Assembly: GCF_041200145.1 (NCBI RefSeq)
Contig: NZ_CP165734.1
Location: forward strand, 4,526,001-4,590,000
Origin: Bradyrhizobium sp. LLZ17
GTDB lineage: Bacteria > Pseudomonadota > Alphaproteobacteria > Rhizobiales > Xanthobacteraceae
Direction: 5' to 3'
Length of the DNA stretch: 64,000 nucleotides
Part shown: in pieces, positions 36,868-44,933 of the stretch
Position numbering within the stretch: position 1 is the first letter of the stretch
Layout of the letters: each line of letters begins with the position of its first letter
The notes under the pieces: generated by a model
Databases searched by the model: none
Told to the model about the DNA's origin: nothing
Seen by the model: only the letters and a program-made list of their open reading frames with translations
Program-made: the position numbers and the translations under genes

Positions 36868-37998
36868 ATGCCCAAACCGACACGACGCATCGCATCCAGC
36901 GCGATCGCGACCACTCTTTTCACCTTCCTTGCTCTCATCGCTGGAGACCGTGCCGGCATGGCCGAAACCTTCGCCTATGTCGGCAATGCCGACAGCAACG
37001 ACATCAGCGTTTTCAAGATCGCCGAGAGCGGCGAGATGACACCGGTGCAGACCGCCGCCTTCACGGGCGCCGGGAAGCCGGGATCCTCGACGCCGCTCGC
37101 GATCACGCCCGACCACCGCGTGCTGATCGCCGGCGTTCGTTCGCAGCCGTTCGTCGCGGTGAGCTTTGCGATCGATCCCAAAACCGGCCGGCTGAGCCAT
37201 ATCGGCAACGGACCGCTCGCCGACAGCATGGCCAACATCGCAATCGACCGCAGCGGCAAATTCCTGTTCAGCGCGTCATACGGCGGCAACAAGGTCGCGC
37301 TGAATCCGCTGCTCGCCAACGGTGTCGTTGGCGAGCCGAAGCAGGTGATCCCGACCGGGCTGAACGCGCACGCCTTCCTGCCCTCGCCCGACAACCGGTT
37401 CGCGTTCGCAACCAATCTCGGCTCCGACCAGGTGCTGAGCTTTGCATTCGATGCCAGCACCGGCGAGCTGACGCCGAGCGATCCGCCGATTCACAAGGTG
37501 CCGGAAAAATCAGGACCGCGGCACTTCGTGTTTCATCCGAACGGCAAGTTCGTCTATCTCATCCACGAGCTGAACGCCGACGTCGCGGTGTTTGCCTATG
37601 AAGCCAAGAGCGGCGCGTGGGACGAGATCCAGCGGACCACTGCGCTGCCGGAAGGATTTACAGGTAAGGACTCTGACAAGAAGCCCTGGGCCGCCGACAT
37701 CCACATCACCCCGGACGGCCGCTTCCTCTACGCCTCCGAGCGCACCACCAACACCCTCACCGCCTACAAGGTCGATGCGACCAGCGGCAAGCTGACCACG
37801 ATCGGCAGCGTGCCGACCGAGAAGCAGCCGCGCGGCTTCAACATCGATCCATCCGGCCGCTTCCTTGCCGCCGTCGGCGAACTGTCCGACGGCATCAGCG
37901 TCTATGCGATCGACCAGAGCAGCGGCGCGCTCGCCAAGCTGAAATCCTATGCCACCGGCAAGAAGCCGAACTGGGTGGAGTTCGTTAGCCTGCCGTGA
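36868..37998 (+). CDS. Secreted beta-propeller lactonase (6-phosphogluconolactonase-like family)
   Basis: A 376-residue protein with a signal peptide (about 1-32, ending DRAGMAE-like) and a seven-bladed Lactonase/YbhE-type propeller. Blade repeats are visible as FAYVGNADSNDISVFKI, LAITPDHRVLIAGV, RHFVFHPNGKFVYLIHELNA, IHITPDGRFLYASERTTNTL and GFNIDPSGRFLAAVGELSDG. Cytoplasmic Pgl enzymes lack a signal, so this exported copy probably hydrolyses another lactone or is a binding protein. The ATG at 36868 has CGAGGAGGA upstream. It stands alone, with repeats on both sides. Confidence 0.9.
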   Translation: MPKPTRRIASSAIATTLFTFLALIAGDRAGMAETFAYVGNADSNDISVFKIAESGEMTPVQTAAFTGAGKPGSSTPLAITPDHRVLIAGVRSQPFVAVSFAIDPKTGRLSHIGNGPLADSMANIAIDRSGKFLFSASYGGNKVALNPLLANGVVGEPKQVIPTGLNAHAFLPSPDNRFAFATNLGSDQVLSFAFDASTGELTPSDPPIHKVPEKSGPRHFVFHPNGKFVYLIHELNADVAVFAYEAKSGAWDEIQRTTALPEGFTGKDSDKKPWAADIHITPDGRFLYASERTTNTLTAYKVDATSGKLTTIGSVPTEKQPRGFNIDPSGRFLAAVGELSDGISVYAIDQSSGALAKLKSYATGKKPNWVEFVSLP

Positions 37999-38045
37999 AG
38001 CGGGTCTCCCTGGAAGACCATCGCAGTTGAACATTCACCAGAGGT

Positions 38046-38132
38046 CGTCATGCCCGGGCTTATCCCGGGCATCTACGTTCTCTCGGCTGCCAAGAAAGGC
38101 CGTGGATGGCCGGGACAGGCCCGGCCATGACG
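38046..38132. repeat. Intergenic inverted repeat (CGTCATGCCCGGGC type)
   Basis: Left CGTCATGCCCGGGCTTATCC with CGGGCATCTACG; right GGCCGGGACAGGCCCGGCCA then TGACG. It is related to the element at 25841. The rest of the gap 37999-38328 has no gene I can support. Confidence 0.7.
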
Positions 38133-38328
38133 CTGTGGACGCTTCAAAGCCCTCGAAGCACTCACGTCACATGCTGGGCAAGGGACCGCGAACCTCCGCT
38201 CCATTTCCGCGACTAATTCACCAGGCGGCATCGCGCAGCCTGCGCTGCTGCCGCGTCTGCGGCCCCTCGCGCCCATGGCCGGCCGCTGCGGCTTCTGCTA
38301 TCGATGAGGCCGTCACGGCCCAACCGGA

Positions 38329-39222
38329 ATGACCGATGCGTCCATCGCCTGCGCGTTTCCTGTCCCAGGTCTCGTTGCGTTAGCCGGACTGGTGCTGCTG
38401 GCGGCGCAGCCGGCGCTTGCTGCCGACGACGACGCGCCCAAGGGCCCGGCGGTCACAGTGCTGAAGGCGGCAAAGTCGTGCTTCTCCGACATCGTCGAGG
38501 CCACCGGCTCGATCATCGCGCGCGAGGAGACCTCGGTGCGGCCCGAGCGTCCGGGGCTGAAGATCACGGAGGTGCTGGCGGAAGCCGGCGAGACCACCAC
38601 GGCCGGCCAGGTTCTGGCGCGGCTGGCGCTGCCCGAAGGCGGTACGCTCCAGGTCACGGCACCCGTGGCTGGCGTGATCGCGACGTCGACGGCGCAGATC
38701 GGCGCGCCGGCCTCGGCCAAGGGCGAGGCGCTGTTCACGATCGTGGCGCGCAGCGAATACGATCTCGTCGGCCTGGTGGCGACAAACGACGTGAGGAAGC
38801 TCGCGGTCAACCAGCCGGCCACCGTGCGCATCGCCGGCATCGGCGATATCGACGGCAAGGTGCGCCGCATCGGCCCGACGGTCGAGCCCAACATCCAGCA
38901 GGGCATGGTCTATATCGGCATCTCGTCGCAGCGCAGGCTGCTGCTCAATGCGAGCGGGCGCGCGCTGATCAAGACCGGCCAGAGCTGCAACGTCGCGGTG
39001 CCGCTGACCGCCGTGCAATATTCGTCCGCCGGCACCGTGGTGCAGGTGATCCGCCGCAACCGCGTCGAGACCAAGCGCGTCGAGATCGGGTTGATGTCGG
39101 GCGGCAATATCGAGGTCCGTGACGGACTCAACGAAGGCGACATCGTCGTCGCCCGCGCCGGCGCATTGTTGCGCGAAGGCGATCCCGTGCGCCCGGCCAT
39201 GGCCGCGGAGGCGGCGAAGTAG
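38329..39222 (+). CDS. RND/HlyD-type periplasmic adaptor without an adjacent pump
   Basis: A 297-residue exported adaptor: signal peptide about 1-31 (GLVALAGLVLLAAQPALAAD), lipoyl-like halves (EETSVRPERPGLKITEVLAE; LQVTAPVAGVIATSTAQIG) and a C-terminal barrel (RVEIGLMSGGNIEVRDGLNE). The mature start AAKSCFSDIVEATGSI and the late block TGQSCNVAVPLTAV match the adaptor at 16032 (TNACFSDLVRVTGFF; KRSCGVAVPKTAI), so the two are paralogues of one subfamily. No transporter gene is adjacent; the pump at 16961 or a distant one may be its partner. Downstream, across repeats, lies the convergent second caspase-fold gene. Confidence 0.88.
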   Translation: MTDASIACAFPVPGLVALAGLVLLAAQPALAADDDAPKGPAVTVLKAAKSCFSDIVEATGSIIAREETSVRPERPGLKITEVLAEAGETTTAGQVLARLALPEGGTLQVTAPVAGVIATSTAQIGAPASAKGEALFTIVARSEYDLVGLVATNDVRKLAVNQPATVRIAGIGDIDGKVRRIGPTVEPNIQQGMVYIGISSQRRLLLNASGRALIKTGQSCNVAVPLTAVQYSSAGTVVQVIRRNRVETKRVEIGLMSGGNIEVRDGLNEGDIVVARAGALLREGDPVRPAMAAEAAK

Positions 39223-39234
39223 GATGGGCCCTAT

Positions 39235-39305
39235 CGTCATTGCGAGGAGCGAAGCGACGAAGCAATCAGAATCTTTCCACGGAGGAGGTCTGGACTGCAA
39301 TGACG
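39235..39305. repeat. Intergenic repeat (CGTCATTGCGAGGAGCGAAG type)
   Basis: CGTCATTGCGAGGAGCGAAG then CGACGAAGCAATC at the left and TGCAATGACG at the right. A partial copy is at 4438-4476. Confidence 0.75.
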
Positions 39306-39341
39306 ATGTGGGTGTGCAGGTGTGCGCCAAGCACGCGATAT

Positions 39342-39435
39342 CGTAGGGTGGGCAAAGCGCAGCGTGCCCACGTCTTTCTTTTCTATGCCTGAAAAGACGG
39401 TGGGCACGGCGCTTTGCGCCTTTGCCCACCCTACG
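39342..39435. repeat. Second copy of the CGTAGGGTGGGCAAAG inverted repeat
   Basis: Outer arms as in the element at 33602 (CGTAGGGTGGGCAAAG / CTTTGCCCACCCTACG, here with GCGC-rich insertions). It lies between two convergent genes, again consistent with a terminator-like role. Confidence 0.9.
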
Positions 39436-39472
39436 AGAGTTCGCTGCGAGAGCTCGCGGGGCTTAAGAAAAA

Positions 39473-40339
39473 CTAGCTGCCGGCTTCGCTGAGGTTGACG
39501 TCTTCGAGCAGCGAGGAGGAGACGGCCGGGACCTGGTCGCCTTCGGAGGCGCGGGAGACGGCGACGCGGGTCTTGTTGAAGATGCTTTCGGCGCTGCCCT
39601 GCGCATTGAGGTTGGCCAGGAGCTCGCTGACCAGCGTGCTGTGCTCGCCCTTGCCGTCGTCGGCGACCTTGCCGGGCGAGGCGGAGGACAGGATCAGCGC
39701 GTTGTCGGGCGTGCCGATCGGCGCCAGGCCGTGCGAATAGGAGCGGAAGCGGCGCTCATAGGGATTGCGGCGGGACGCGTCGACCACGACGAGCTTGGCC
39801 TTGGCGCCCTGCTCCTTCATCATCTCGAGCACGCCGTCGATGGAGACGCCCTGGCGACGGACGTCGCTCTCCTTCCAGATCACGGCATCGACCGGCAGCA
39901 TGTAGCTTTCGCGACCGGCCTGCACGCCGTAACCGCCGAAGAACAGCATGACGACGCTGTCGCGCTTGATCCGGGACTTCAGGCGGCTGATCGCACGCGC
40001 CATGTCGTCCTTGCTGGCGTCTTCCACCATGTCGACGTCAAAGCCGTTCTTGCGCAGGGTCGAGGACAGCGCGCGGGCGTCGTTGATCGACTGCGTGAGC
40101 GGCGCGTTGGCGTCGGGATAATGGCCGTTGCCGATGACGAGCGCGAGGCGCGAGGTCTGGCCCAGCGAACCGCTGATTTGATCGGTCGGGACGGCCTTGG
40201 CGGCATCGAGCGAGCGCATGTTGAGAGCAGCATGGGCGCCGATCGCCAGCGACACCGTGCCGATGAGGGCTGCGGCGACTGCAATCGTGCGTCGCGAGAG
40301 ATCGAGCTGCCTACATTCATCTCGGTTCGTTCCTGTCAT
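39473..40339 (-). CDS. Caspase-fold (C14-like) pseudoenzyme, short form
   Basis: A 288-residue protein with an N-terminal anchor or signal (TIAVAAALIGTVSLAIGAHA, about 18-37) and a caspase-like p20 domain (about 62-285) opening RLALVIGNGHYPDANAPLTQ. The catalytic His site reads FFGGYG (Tyr137) and the Cys site VDASR (Ser189), a Tyr/Ser pair in place of His/Cys. It is clearly a paralogue of the domain at 13561: both have ESDVRR, DASRRNP(F/Y)ERRFRS(F/Y)S and the end SRASxGxQVPxxSSSL. It lacks the proline linker and TPR repeats. I start at the ATG at 40339, since the frame upstream is not protein-like. It is convergent with the adaptor gene at 38329. Confidence 0.87.
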   Translation of the reverse strand: MTGTNRDECRQLDLSRRTIAVAAALIGTVSLAIGAHAALNMRSLDAAKAVPTDQISGSLGQTSRLALVIGNGHYPDANAPLTQSINDARALSSTLRKNGFDVDMVEDASKDDMARAISRLKSRIKRDSVVMLFFGGYGVQAGRESYMLPVDAVIWKESDVRRQGVSIDGVLEMMKEQGAKAKLVVVDASRRNPYERRFRSYSHGLAPIGTPDNALILSSASPGKVADDGKGEHSTLVSELLANLNAQGSAESIFNKTRVAVSRASEGDQVPAVSSSLLEDVNLSEAGS

Positions 40340-40739
40340 TACCAAAAACCACCCAAGGCGCGCACATGTTAAGTAGCGCGATAGCGGCTTTGGGTTTGAG
40401 GATTGGCCGGGGGTGTGCCCCCGAATTGCGCGCAATTTGCGGCGCCGCACCAAACAAACCCTTAACCGGATATCGCCCCGGCGGCAATAGATCGCCGAAA
40501 TTTTGAGCTAAGTCGCTGAAGAGATTGGTTAATTCACCAGTCCCAAAGTCTCCATTTTCGGCGCCCCCGTAGCCTTCCGGAGCCCTGTCATGCAGCCCTC
40601 GTGCCGCGTTTTTCCGTGACTTACATCACATTTGTATTTCCTGCAGATCCGGGTAGCTTTTTCAACGACTTGCAGGGGGTGGCACGCCGATGGGGGCGTC
40701 CCGGCCGGCTCCGGGCAAGGCCCCGCGACCAGGTATTTC
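40340..40739. other. 400-base divergent intergenic region with two symmetric elements
   Basis: Between the second caspase-fold gene and the gene at 40740. It holds a GGGGG-TGTG-CCCCC hairpin at 40409-40422 directly followed by a perfect 14-bp palindrome AATTGCGCGCAATT at 40424-40437, both in the presumed 5' region of the caspase-fold gene, and a Crp-like site at 40615-40630. No gene is supported here. Confidence 0.55.
40615..40630. promoter_or_regulatory. Crp-like binding site upstream of the unknown gene at 40740
   Basis: CGTGA-CTTACA-TCACA, which matches TGTGA-N6-TCACA at 9 of 10 positions. It lies 110 bases before the ATG. A cyclase and two Crp/Fnr regulators elsewhere in the window make cAMP control conceivable. 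It is found by eye only. Confidence 0.45.
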
Positions 40740-42466
40740 ATGAGCTTTCATTATTTCGCAGGTGCCGCGTGCCGGGCGCTGACGGCGCGGAAAGACGGCC
40801 CCTCACTTTATGAGGTCTGCGATCCCGTGTTGTCGGGACAAGCCAGCGGCGATCCGCATCTGGCCAAATTCTACAAGACCGCGCTCGGCAATCCCGCATT
40901 GCGAATGCTGCTCCGCCGCGCCGGTCTGCCCGAGCTGCGCGACGAGACCAGACTGACCCGGCTGCGCGAGGCGATCGCCCGCGCTCGCGATGATGCCGAG
41001 CCTGATTGGGCGGCGGTCGGTCAGCCCGTTGCCGATCTCGTCGACACCATCGCGCTCGATCATCCCAAGCCGCCGCCGGCGATGTTCGCCGGCAGCATGC
41101 CGGCGCCAGCGCAGATCGACGGCGTGATCCGGGACTGCGCGCAGCATCTGCTGGGCTCGTACCGCAAGAACGGTTTTCTGCCGACCTATGCTGCCTTCAA
41201 CCTGATCGGCGATCCCGACCTGCGCGGGCGTGAGCTGATCATGGCACTGACCGGCCTGAACGCGCGCGGCTACAAGAATTCCTCGCTGCTGTTCAACCTG
41301 GCGCGAGTCTTCATCGCACGCTCACCGGCGCGCGCCGTGGTCAATCCGCCCTGGACCGGCATCGCCGAGCCGATGTGGGAGCCGGTGCAGATCCGCCACC
41401 GCTCGGCCTATTACGACGCGTTCTTCATCGAGGCGCTGCTCGGCTATTTCGAGACCGGGCTCGCTTCGCCCACCGAGGCGATAGCGGCCAAGCGCGCGGT
41501 CGCCGACATGGTCGATTTCTGCGTCAACACCAGCCGCGAGCAGGTCGAGGGCACCGACGGCGCCCGCTTCGACGTCATCACTGCGCTGGCGCCGGCGCCG
41601 CATCCGCGGTTTTCCGCTTCTTCGGCCAGATCAAGCAGGACCTCGGCTTCGGCGTCTACGTGCCGGATTGCGACACCACGGCGTGCTCGATCTCCGCCGC
41701 GACGCAGGCCGGCTGCACCGATCCGATCCTCGACCAGCCGCTGCTGGATTTCTACGCCGGCTATCAGGTGCGCGCCGGCGTCAACGAGCCGCGCGTGACG
41801 GTGCCGATCAACGACAATATCGACTACGAGGGTGGAGTAGCGACCTGGATCGACAATCTCCGGGGCGAGCGGCCCTATGGCAACGATCTCGATCCGACGC
41901 TTAATCTCGACATTCTGGAGGTGAGCTTTCGCAATCTCGCGCGCTGGAAGATTTTGGAGACGCCGGCGCGGCTTGCCACCGTGCATCGGATCATCGGCTT
42001 CCAGAAGCGGCTCGCCGCAAGCGGCGCCTTCGCCAATCCGCGCTCGCACATCTATTATTTGCCCGAACTCTACAGCGCCTATTTCGGCCGCTGCTATGCG
42101 GCTTTCCTGGCGCTGCCACTGGCGGCGCAGGCCGCGATCGACCCCGACGGCGATTTCGATCTCATCCGCCACCGCGTGCTGTCCTACGTCAAGGGCGAGC
42201 TGATGGCCGCGGAGATGAACGTGTTCGACGCGGCACTGGCCCTGATCGCACTCGGCCATCTCGGCGCCGACCCGCGCGCCTTCGCGCCGGCGCTGAACGT
42301 GATCGTCAATGCTGTCGGCGAAGGCGGCCGCCGCGGCCCGTTCCGCGCCTATGAATGGAACAAGATGAAGACGCCCACACGGATTCTGGTGGGCGGACCG
42401 GAGGTGACGTCGGCCTTCGTGCTGATGGCGCTGGCGGTGGCGAGAAAGGTGATGGCGCGGGGTTAG
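40740..42466 (+). CDS. Protein of unknown function, one apparent frameshift
   Basis: Two frames join into about 575 residues if one T is added in the CGGTTTTCCGC run near 41610-41615, giving HPRFFRFFGQIKQDLGFGVY. The first part begins MSFHYFAGAACRALTARKDG and includes LLGSYRKNGFLPTYAAFNLI and RHRSAYYDAFFIEALLGYFE. The second includes YVPDCDTTACSISAATQAGC, VPINDNIDYEGGVATWIDNL, SHIYYLPELYSAYFGRCYAA and a C-terminal MKTPTRILVGGPEVTSAFVL. It is rich in aromatic residues and helices, has no signal peptide and no obvious membrane span. Helical-repeat enzymes (terpenoid-cyclase or glycosidase-like alpha/alpha barrels) have this look, but I recognise no family. A Crp-like site precedes it. The ATG choice at 40740 is uncertain; the frame is open 36 codons upstream. 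Confidence 0.7.
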
Positions 42467-42483
42467 GTCTCGCGGGATTCTTC

Positions 42484-42516
42484 ACCCTCCCCTGGAGGGT
42501 CCCCTCAAGGGAGGGT
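42484..42516. repeat. Half copy of the CCCTCCCCTGGAGGG repeat
   Basis: ACCCTCCCCTGGAGGGTCCC and CTCAAGGGAGGGT, a shortened form of the arm seen at 5819. It follows the stop of the unknown gene. Confidence 0.6.
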
Positions 42517-42641
42517 AAGTAACCTCCGCGCCACAATGACGGGAAGTTGACAGCCCGTCTGTCGGGCAGGCGCTGGCCGCGGGGACAAAAGCCGACCACA
42601 ATTGGGGGCTTTATCGAGAGTTTCATCAGACGCGGACCGGC

Positions 42642-43382
42642 ATGTTGCGAAAGTTCCTGATTGCGCTGTCTTTGCTCGCTTTGTCTTTCCCGGCCTCGCC
42701 GTCGCTGGCACAGGCCGCCGACATCACCGGCACCGCCAAGGTCCGTGACGGCGATTCCGTCCTGATCGGCAACACGCGGATCCGGCTCGGCGGCATCGAC
42801 GCGCCTTCAGTCGACCAGCTCTGCCTCAACAACAAGGGCGAACGCTGGACCTGCGGCATCGCGGCCCGCGACGCGCTCGCGAAGTACACCGAAGGCAAGA
42901 ATTGGGTTTGTCACGCGCGTTCGATCGACCGGCGCGGCCGCACGGTGGCGCGCTGCGAGGTCGGCGGCGAGGACATCCAGAAATGGCTGGCGCACAGCGG
43001 CTGGGCACTGGCTTACGCCCGCCTCTCCCACGATTATGATTCCGACGAAGCCGCCGCGCGCGAGGCAAAAGCCGGGATGTGGCAGGGCGCCTTCATCGCA
43101 CCCTGGGACTGGCGCGTGCGCAACAAGAAGACGACCATATTGGGCGCCACCAAGCCATCGGAGGGGGCGCATTCCGTGCTGCTCGCCTCGGCCTCGGGGC
43201 CGGTCGCCCCCTCGCCGGACTGCACCATCAAGGGCAACGTCAACACCGCAGGCGAGTGCATCTATCACACCCCGACCAGCCGCTGGTACGCCCAGATCAA
43301 GATGAAGATCAGCAAGGGCACGCGCTGGTTCTGCTCGGTCGAGGAGGCGGAGGCCGCCGGCTGCCGCGAGACGAAGCGATAA
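42642..43382 (+). CDS. Secreted thermonuclease-family (SNase-like) protein with C-terminal sunset-type domain
   Basis: A 246-residue protein: signal peptide about 1-26, SNase-like OB fold about 27-155 and a C-terminal Cys-containing domain (about 190-246; CTIKGN, GECIYHTPTSRWYAQ, GTRWFCSVEEAEAAGCR) common in alphaproteobacterial relatives. In staphylococcal nuclease the active residues are Arg35, Glu43 and Arg87. Here the matching segments read IRLGGIDAPSVDQLC and RRGRTVARC: Arg48 and Arg100 are present, but the position of Glu43 is Ser56. Nuclease activity is therefore doubtful; it may bind nucleic acid or cell-wall material instead. The ATG at 42642 follows ACCGGC with no strong ribosome site. 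Confidence 0.88.
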   Translation: MLRKFLIALSLLALSFPASPSLAQAADITGTAKVRDGDSVLIGNTRIRLGGIDAPSVDQLCLNNKGERWTCGIAARDALAKYTEGKNWVCHARSIDRRGRTVARCEVGGEDIQKWLAHSGWALAYARLSHDYDSDEAAAREAKAGMWQGAFIAPWDWRVRNKKTTILGATKPSEGAHSVLLASASGPVAPSPDCTIKGNVNTAGECIYHTPTSRWYAQIKMKISKGTRWFCSVEEAEAAGCRETKR

Positions 43383-43488
43383 GAGCCCCAGACCTGCGTT
43401 TTGCGCGCTTTTCTTGGATGCCCGCGCCGCGTAAAAGCGTCATGCGATGACCCTCCAGACCGTCTTCACGACATAAGGACAAACGAAA

Positions 43489-44676
43489 ATGACCGTTCGC
43501 GCGGGCCGGGAATTTCTGGCCATCCCCGGGCCCACCACGATGCCCGATGCGGTGCTGCAGGCGATGCATCGTCCGGCGATCGACATCTACTCCAAGCAGA
43601 TGACCGATCTGACCGAGAGCCTGCTCCGCGACATCTCGAACCTGTTTGCGACCAAGGGCAAATCCTACATCTACATCGCCAACGGTCACGGCGCCTGGGA
43701 AGCGGCGCTGAGCAACGTGCTGTCGCGCGGCGACAAGGTGCTGGTGCTGGAGAGCGGGCGGTTCGCGATCGGCTGGGGCCATGCGGCTTCGCTGATGGGC
43801 GCCGAGGTCGAGGTGCTCAAGGGCGACTGGCGCCGCGCGGTGCGGCCGCACGAGGTCGAGGAGCGGCTGCGCCGCGACAAGGAGCACACGATCAAGGCCG
43901 TCGTGGTCGTCCAGGTCGATACCGCCTCCGGCGTGCAGAACGATGTCGAGGCGATCGGCAAGGCGATCAAGGCGAGCGGCCATCCCGCGCTGTACATGGT
44001 CGACACCGTGGCTTCGCTCGGCTGCATGCCGTTCGACATGGACAAATGGGGCATCGACGTCGCGATGTCCGGCTCGCAGAAAGGCCTGATGACGCCGCCC
44101 GGTCTCGGCTTCGTTGCGGCGAACGCGCGCGCGCTCGAGGTGCACAAGAAGGCCAACATGAGCACGCCCTATTGGAGCTGGAGCGAGCGCGAGGGCACCG
44201 AGCACTATCGCAAATATGCCGGCACTGCGCCGGTGCATCTGTTGTTCGCGCTGCGCCAGGCGATCGATCTGTTGCACGAGGAAGGGCTGGAGAACGCCTT
44301 CCGCCGCCATAGCCTGCTCGGCGAAGCCGCGCGCCGTGCCGTCGGCGCATGGTCTGAAGGCCAGGTGCTCGGCTTCAATATCGCCGAGGCGAGCGAGCGC
44401 TCCAACACGGTCACCACCGTGACCATGAGTAACGGCCATGATCCGGCGGCACTGCAACGCTATTGCAAGGAGAAGTGCGGCGTGGTGCTCGGCACCGGCA
44501 TCGGCGACCTCTCCGGCCAGGCCTTCCGCATCGCCCATATGGGCCACGTCAATGCACCGATGCTGCTCGGCACGTTAGGGGTGATCGAGGTCGGGTTGAA
44601 TGCGCTGAAGATCCCGCACGGCAAGGGCGGACTCGAGGCGGCGGTGGCGTATCTGGGTGAGCAGGTCGCGGTGTAA
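43489..44676 (+). CDS. PLP-dependent aminotransferase, serine-glyoxylate/alanine-glyoxylate type
   Basis: A 395-residue class V aminotransferase. The N-terminus FLAIPGPTTMPDAVLQAM and the active-site segment DVAMSGSQKGLMTPPGLGFV (the PLP Lys is at about 199) are typical of serine-glyoxylate and alanine-glyoxylate aminotransferases. The cofactor-binding VDTVASLG Asp is also present. It would interconvert glyoxylate and glycine using serine or alanine, in C1/serine-cycle or photorespiration-like metabolism. The exact donor is not decided by sequence. The ATG at 43489 follows ATAAGGACA. It stands alone. Confidence 0.92.
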   Translation: MTVRAGREFLAIPGPTTMPDAVLQAMHRPAIDIYSKQMTDLTESLLRDISNLFATKGKSYIYIANGHGAWEAALSNVLSRGDKVLVLESGRFAIGWGHAASLMGAEVEVLKGDWRRAVRPHEVEERLRRDKEHTIKAVVVVQVDTASGVQNDVEAIGKAIKASGHPALYMVDTVASLGCMPFDMDKWGIDVAMSGSQKGLMTPPGLGFVAANARALEVHKKANMSTPYWSWSEREGTEHYRKYAGTAPVHLLFALRQAIDLLHEEGLENAFRRHSLLGEAARRAVGAWSEGQVLGFNIAEASERSNTVTTVTMSNGHDPAALQRYCKEKCGVVLGTGIGDLSGQAFRIAHMGHVNAPMLLGTLGVIEVGLNALKIPHGKGGLEAAVAYLGEQVAV

Positions 44677-44704
44677 GGCTTAGGCGCGCGCCCAACACTC
44701 CGCT

Positions 44705-44823
44705 GTCGTCCCGGCGAAGGCCGGGACCCATAACCCCGACTGGCTGTGATCCGAAGACTCCAACTCCAAGCTATCGCCAAACTACTCCCTGTGGGTATGG
44801 GTCCCGGCCTTCGCCGGGACGAC
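44705..44823. repeat. Intergenic inverted repeat with perfect 28-bp arms
   Basis: Left arm begins GTCGTCCCGGCGAAGGCCGG and ends ACCCATA; the right arm is its exact reverse complement, ending CGCCGGGACGAC at 44823. The centre is about 63 bases. It lies between the aminotransferase and oligopeptidase genes. The copy at 47052 shares the arms. Confidence 0.92.
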
Positions 44824-44933
44824 ACGGGAGTTTGATGAAGCTCCCGAGTTTCACATCGGTCTTCCCGCTTCTTTAAATCCCCTGCCTTCGATCTGATATA
44901 GGGACAACACCCGCCCCTATCTCGAGGATCGAT

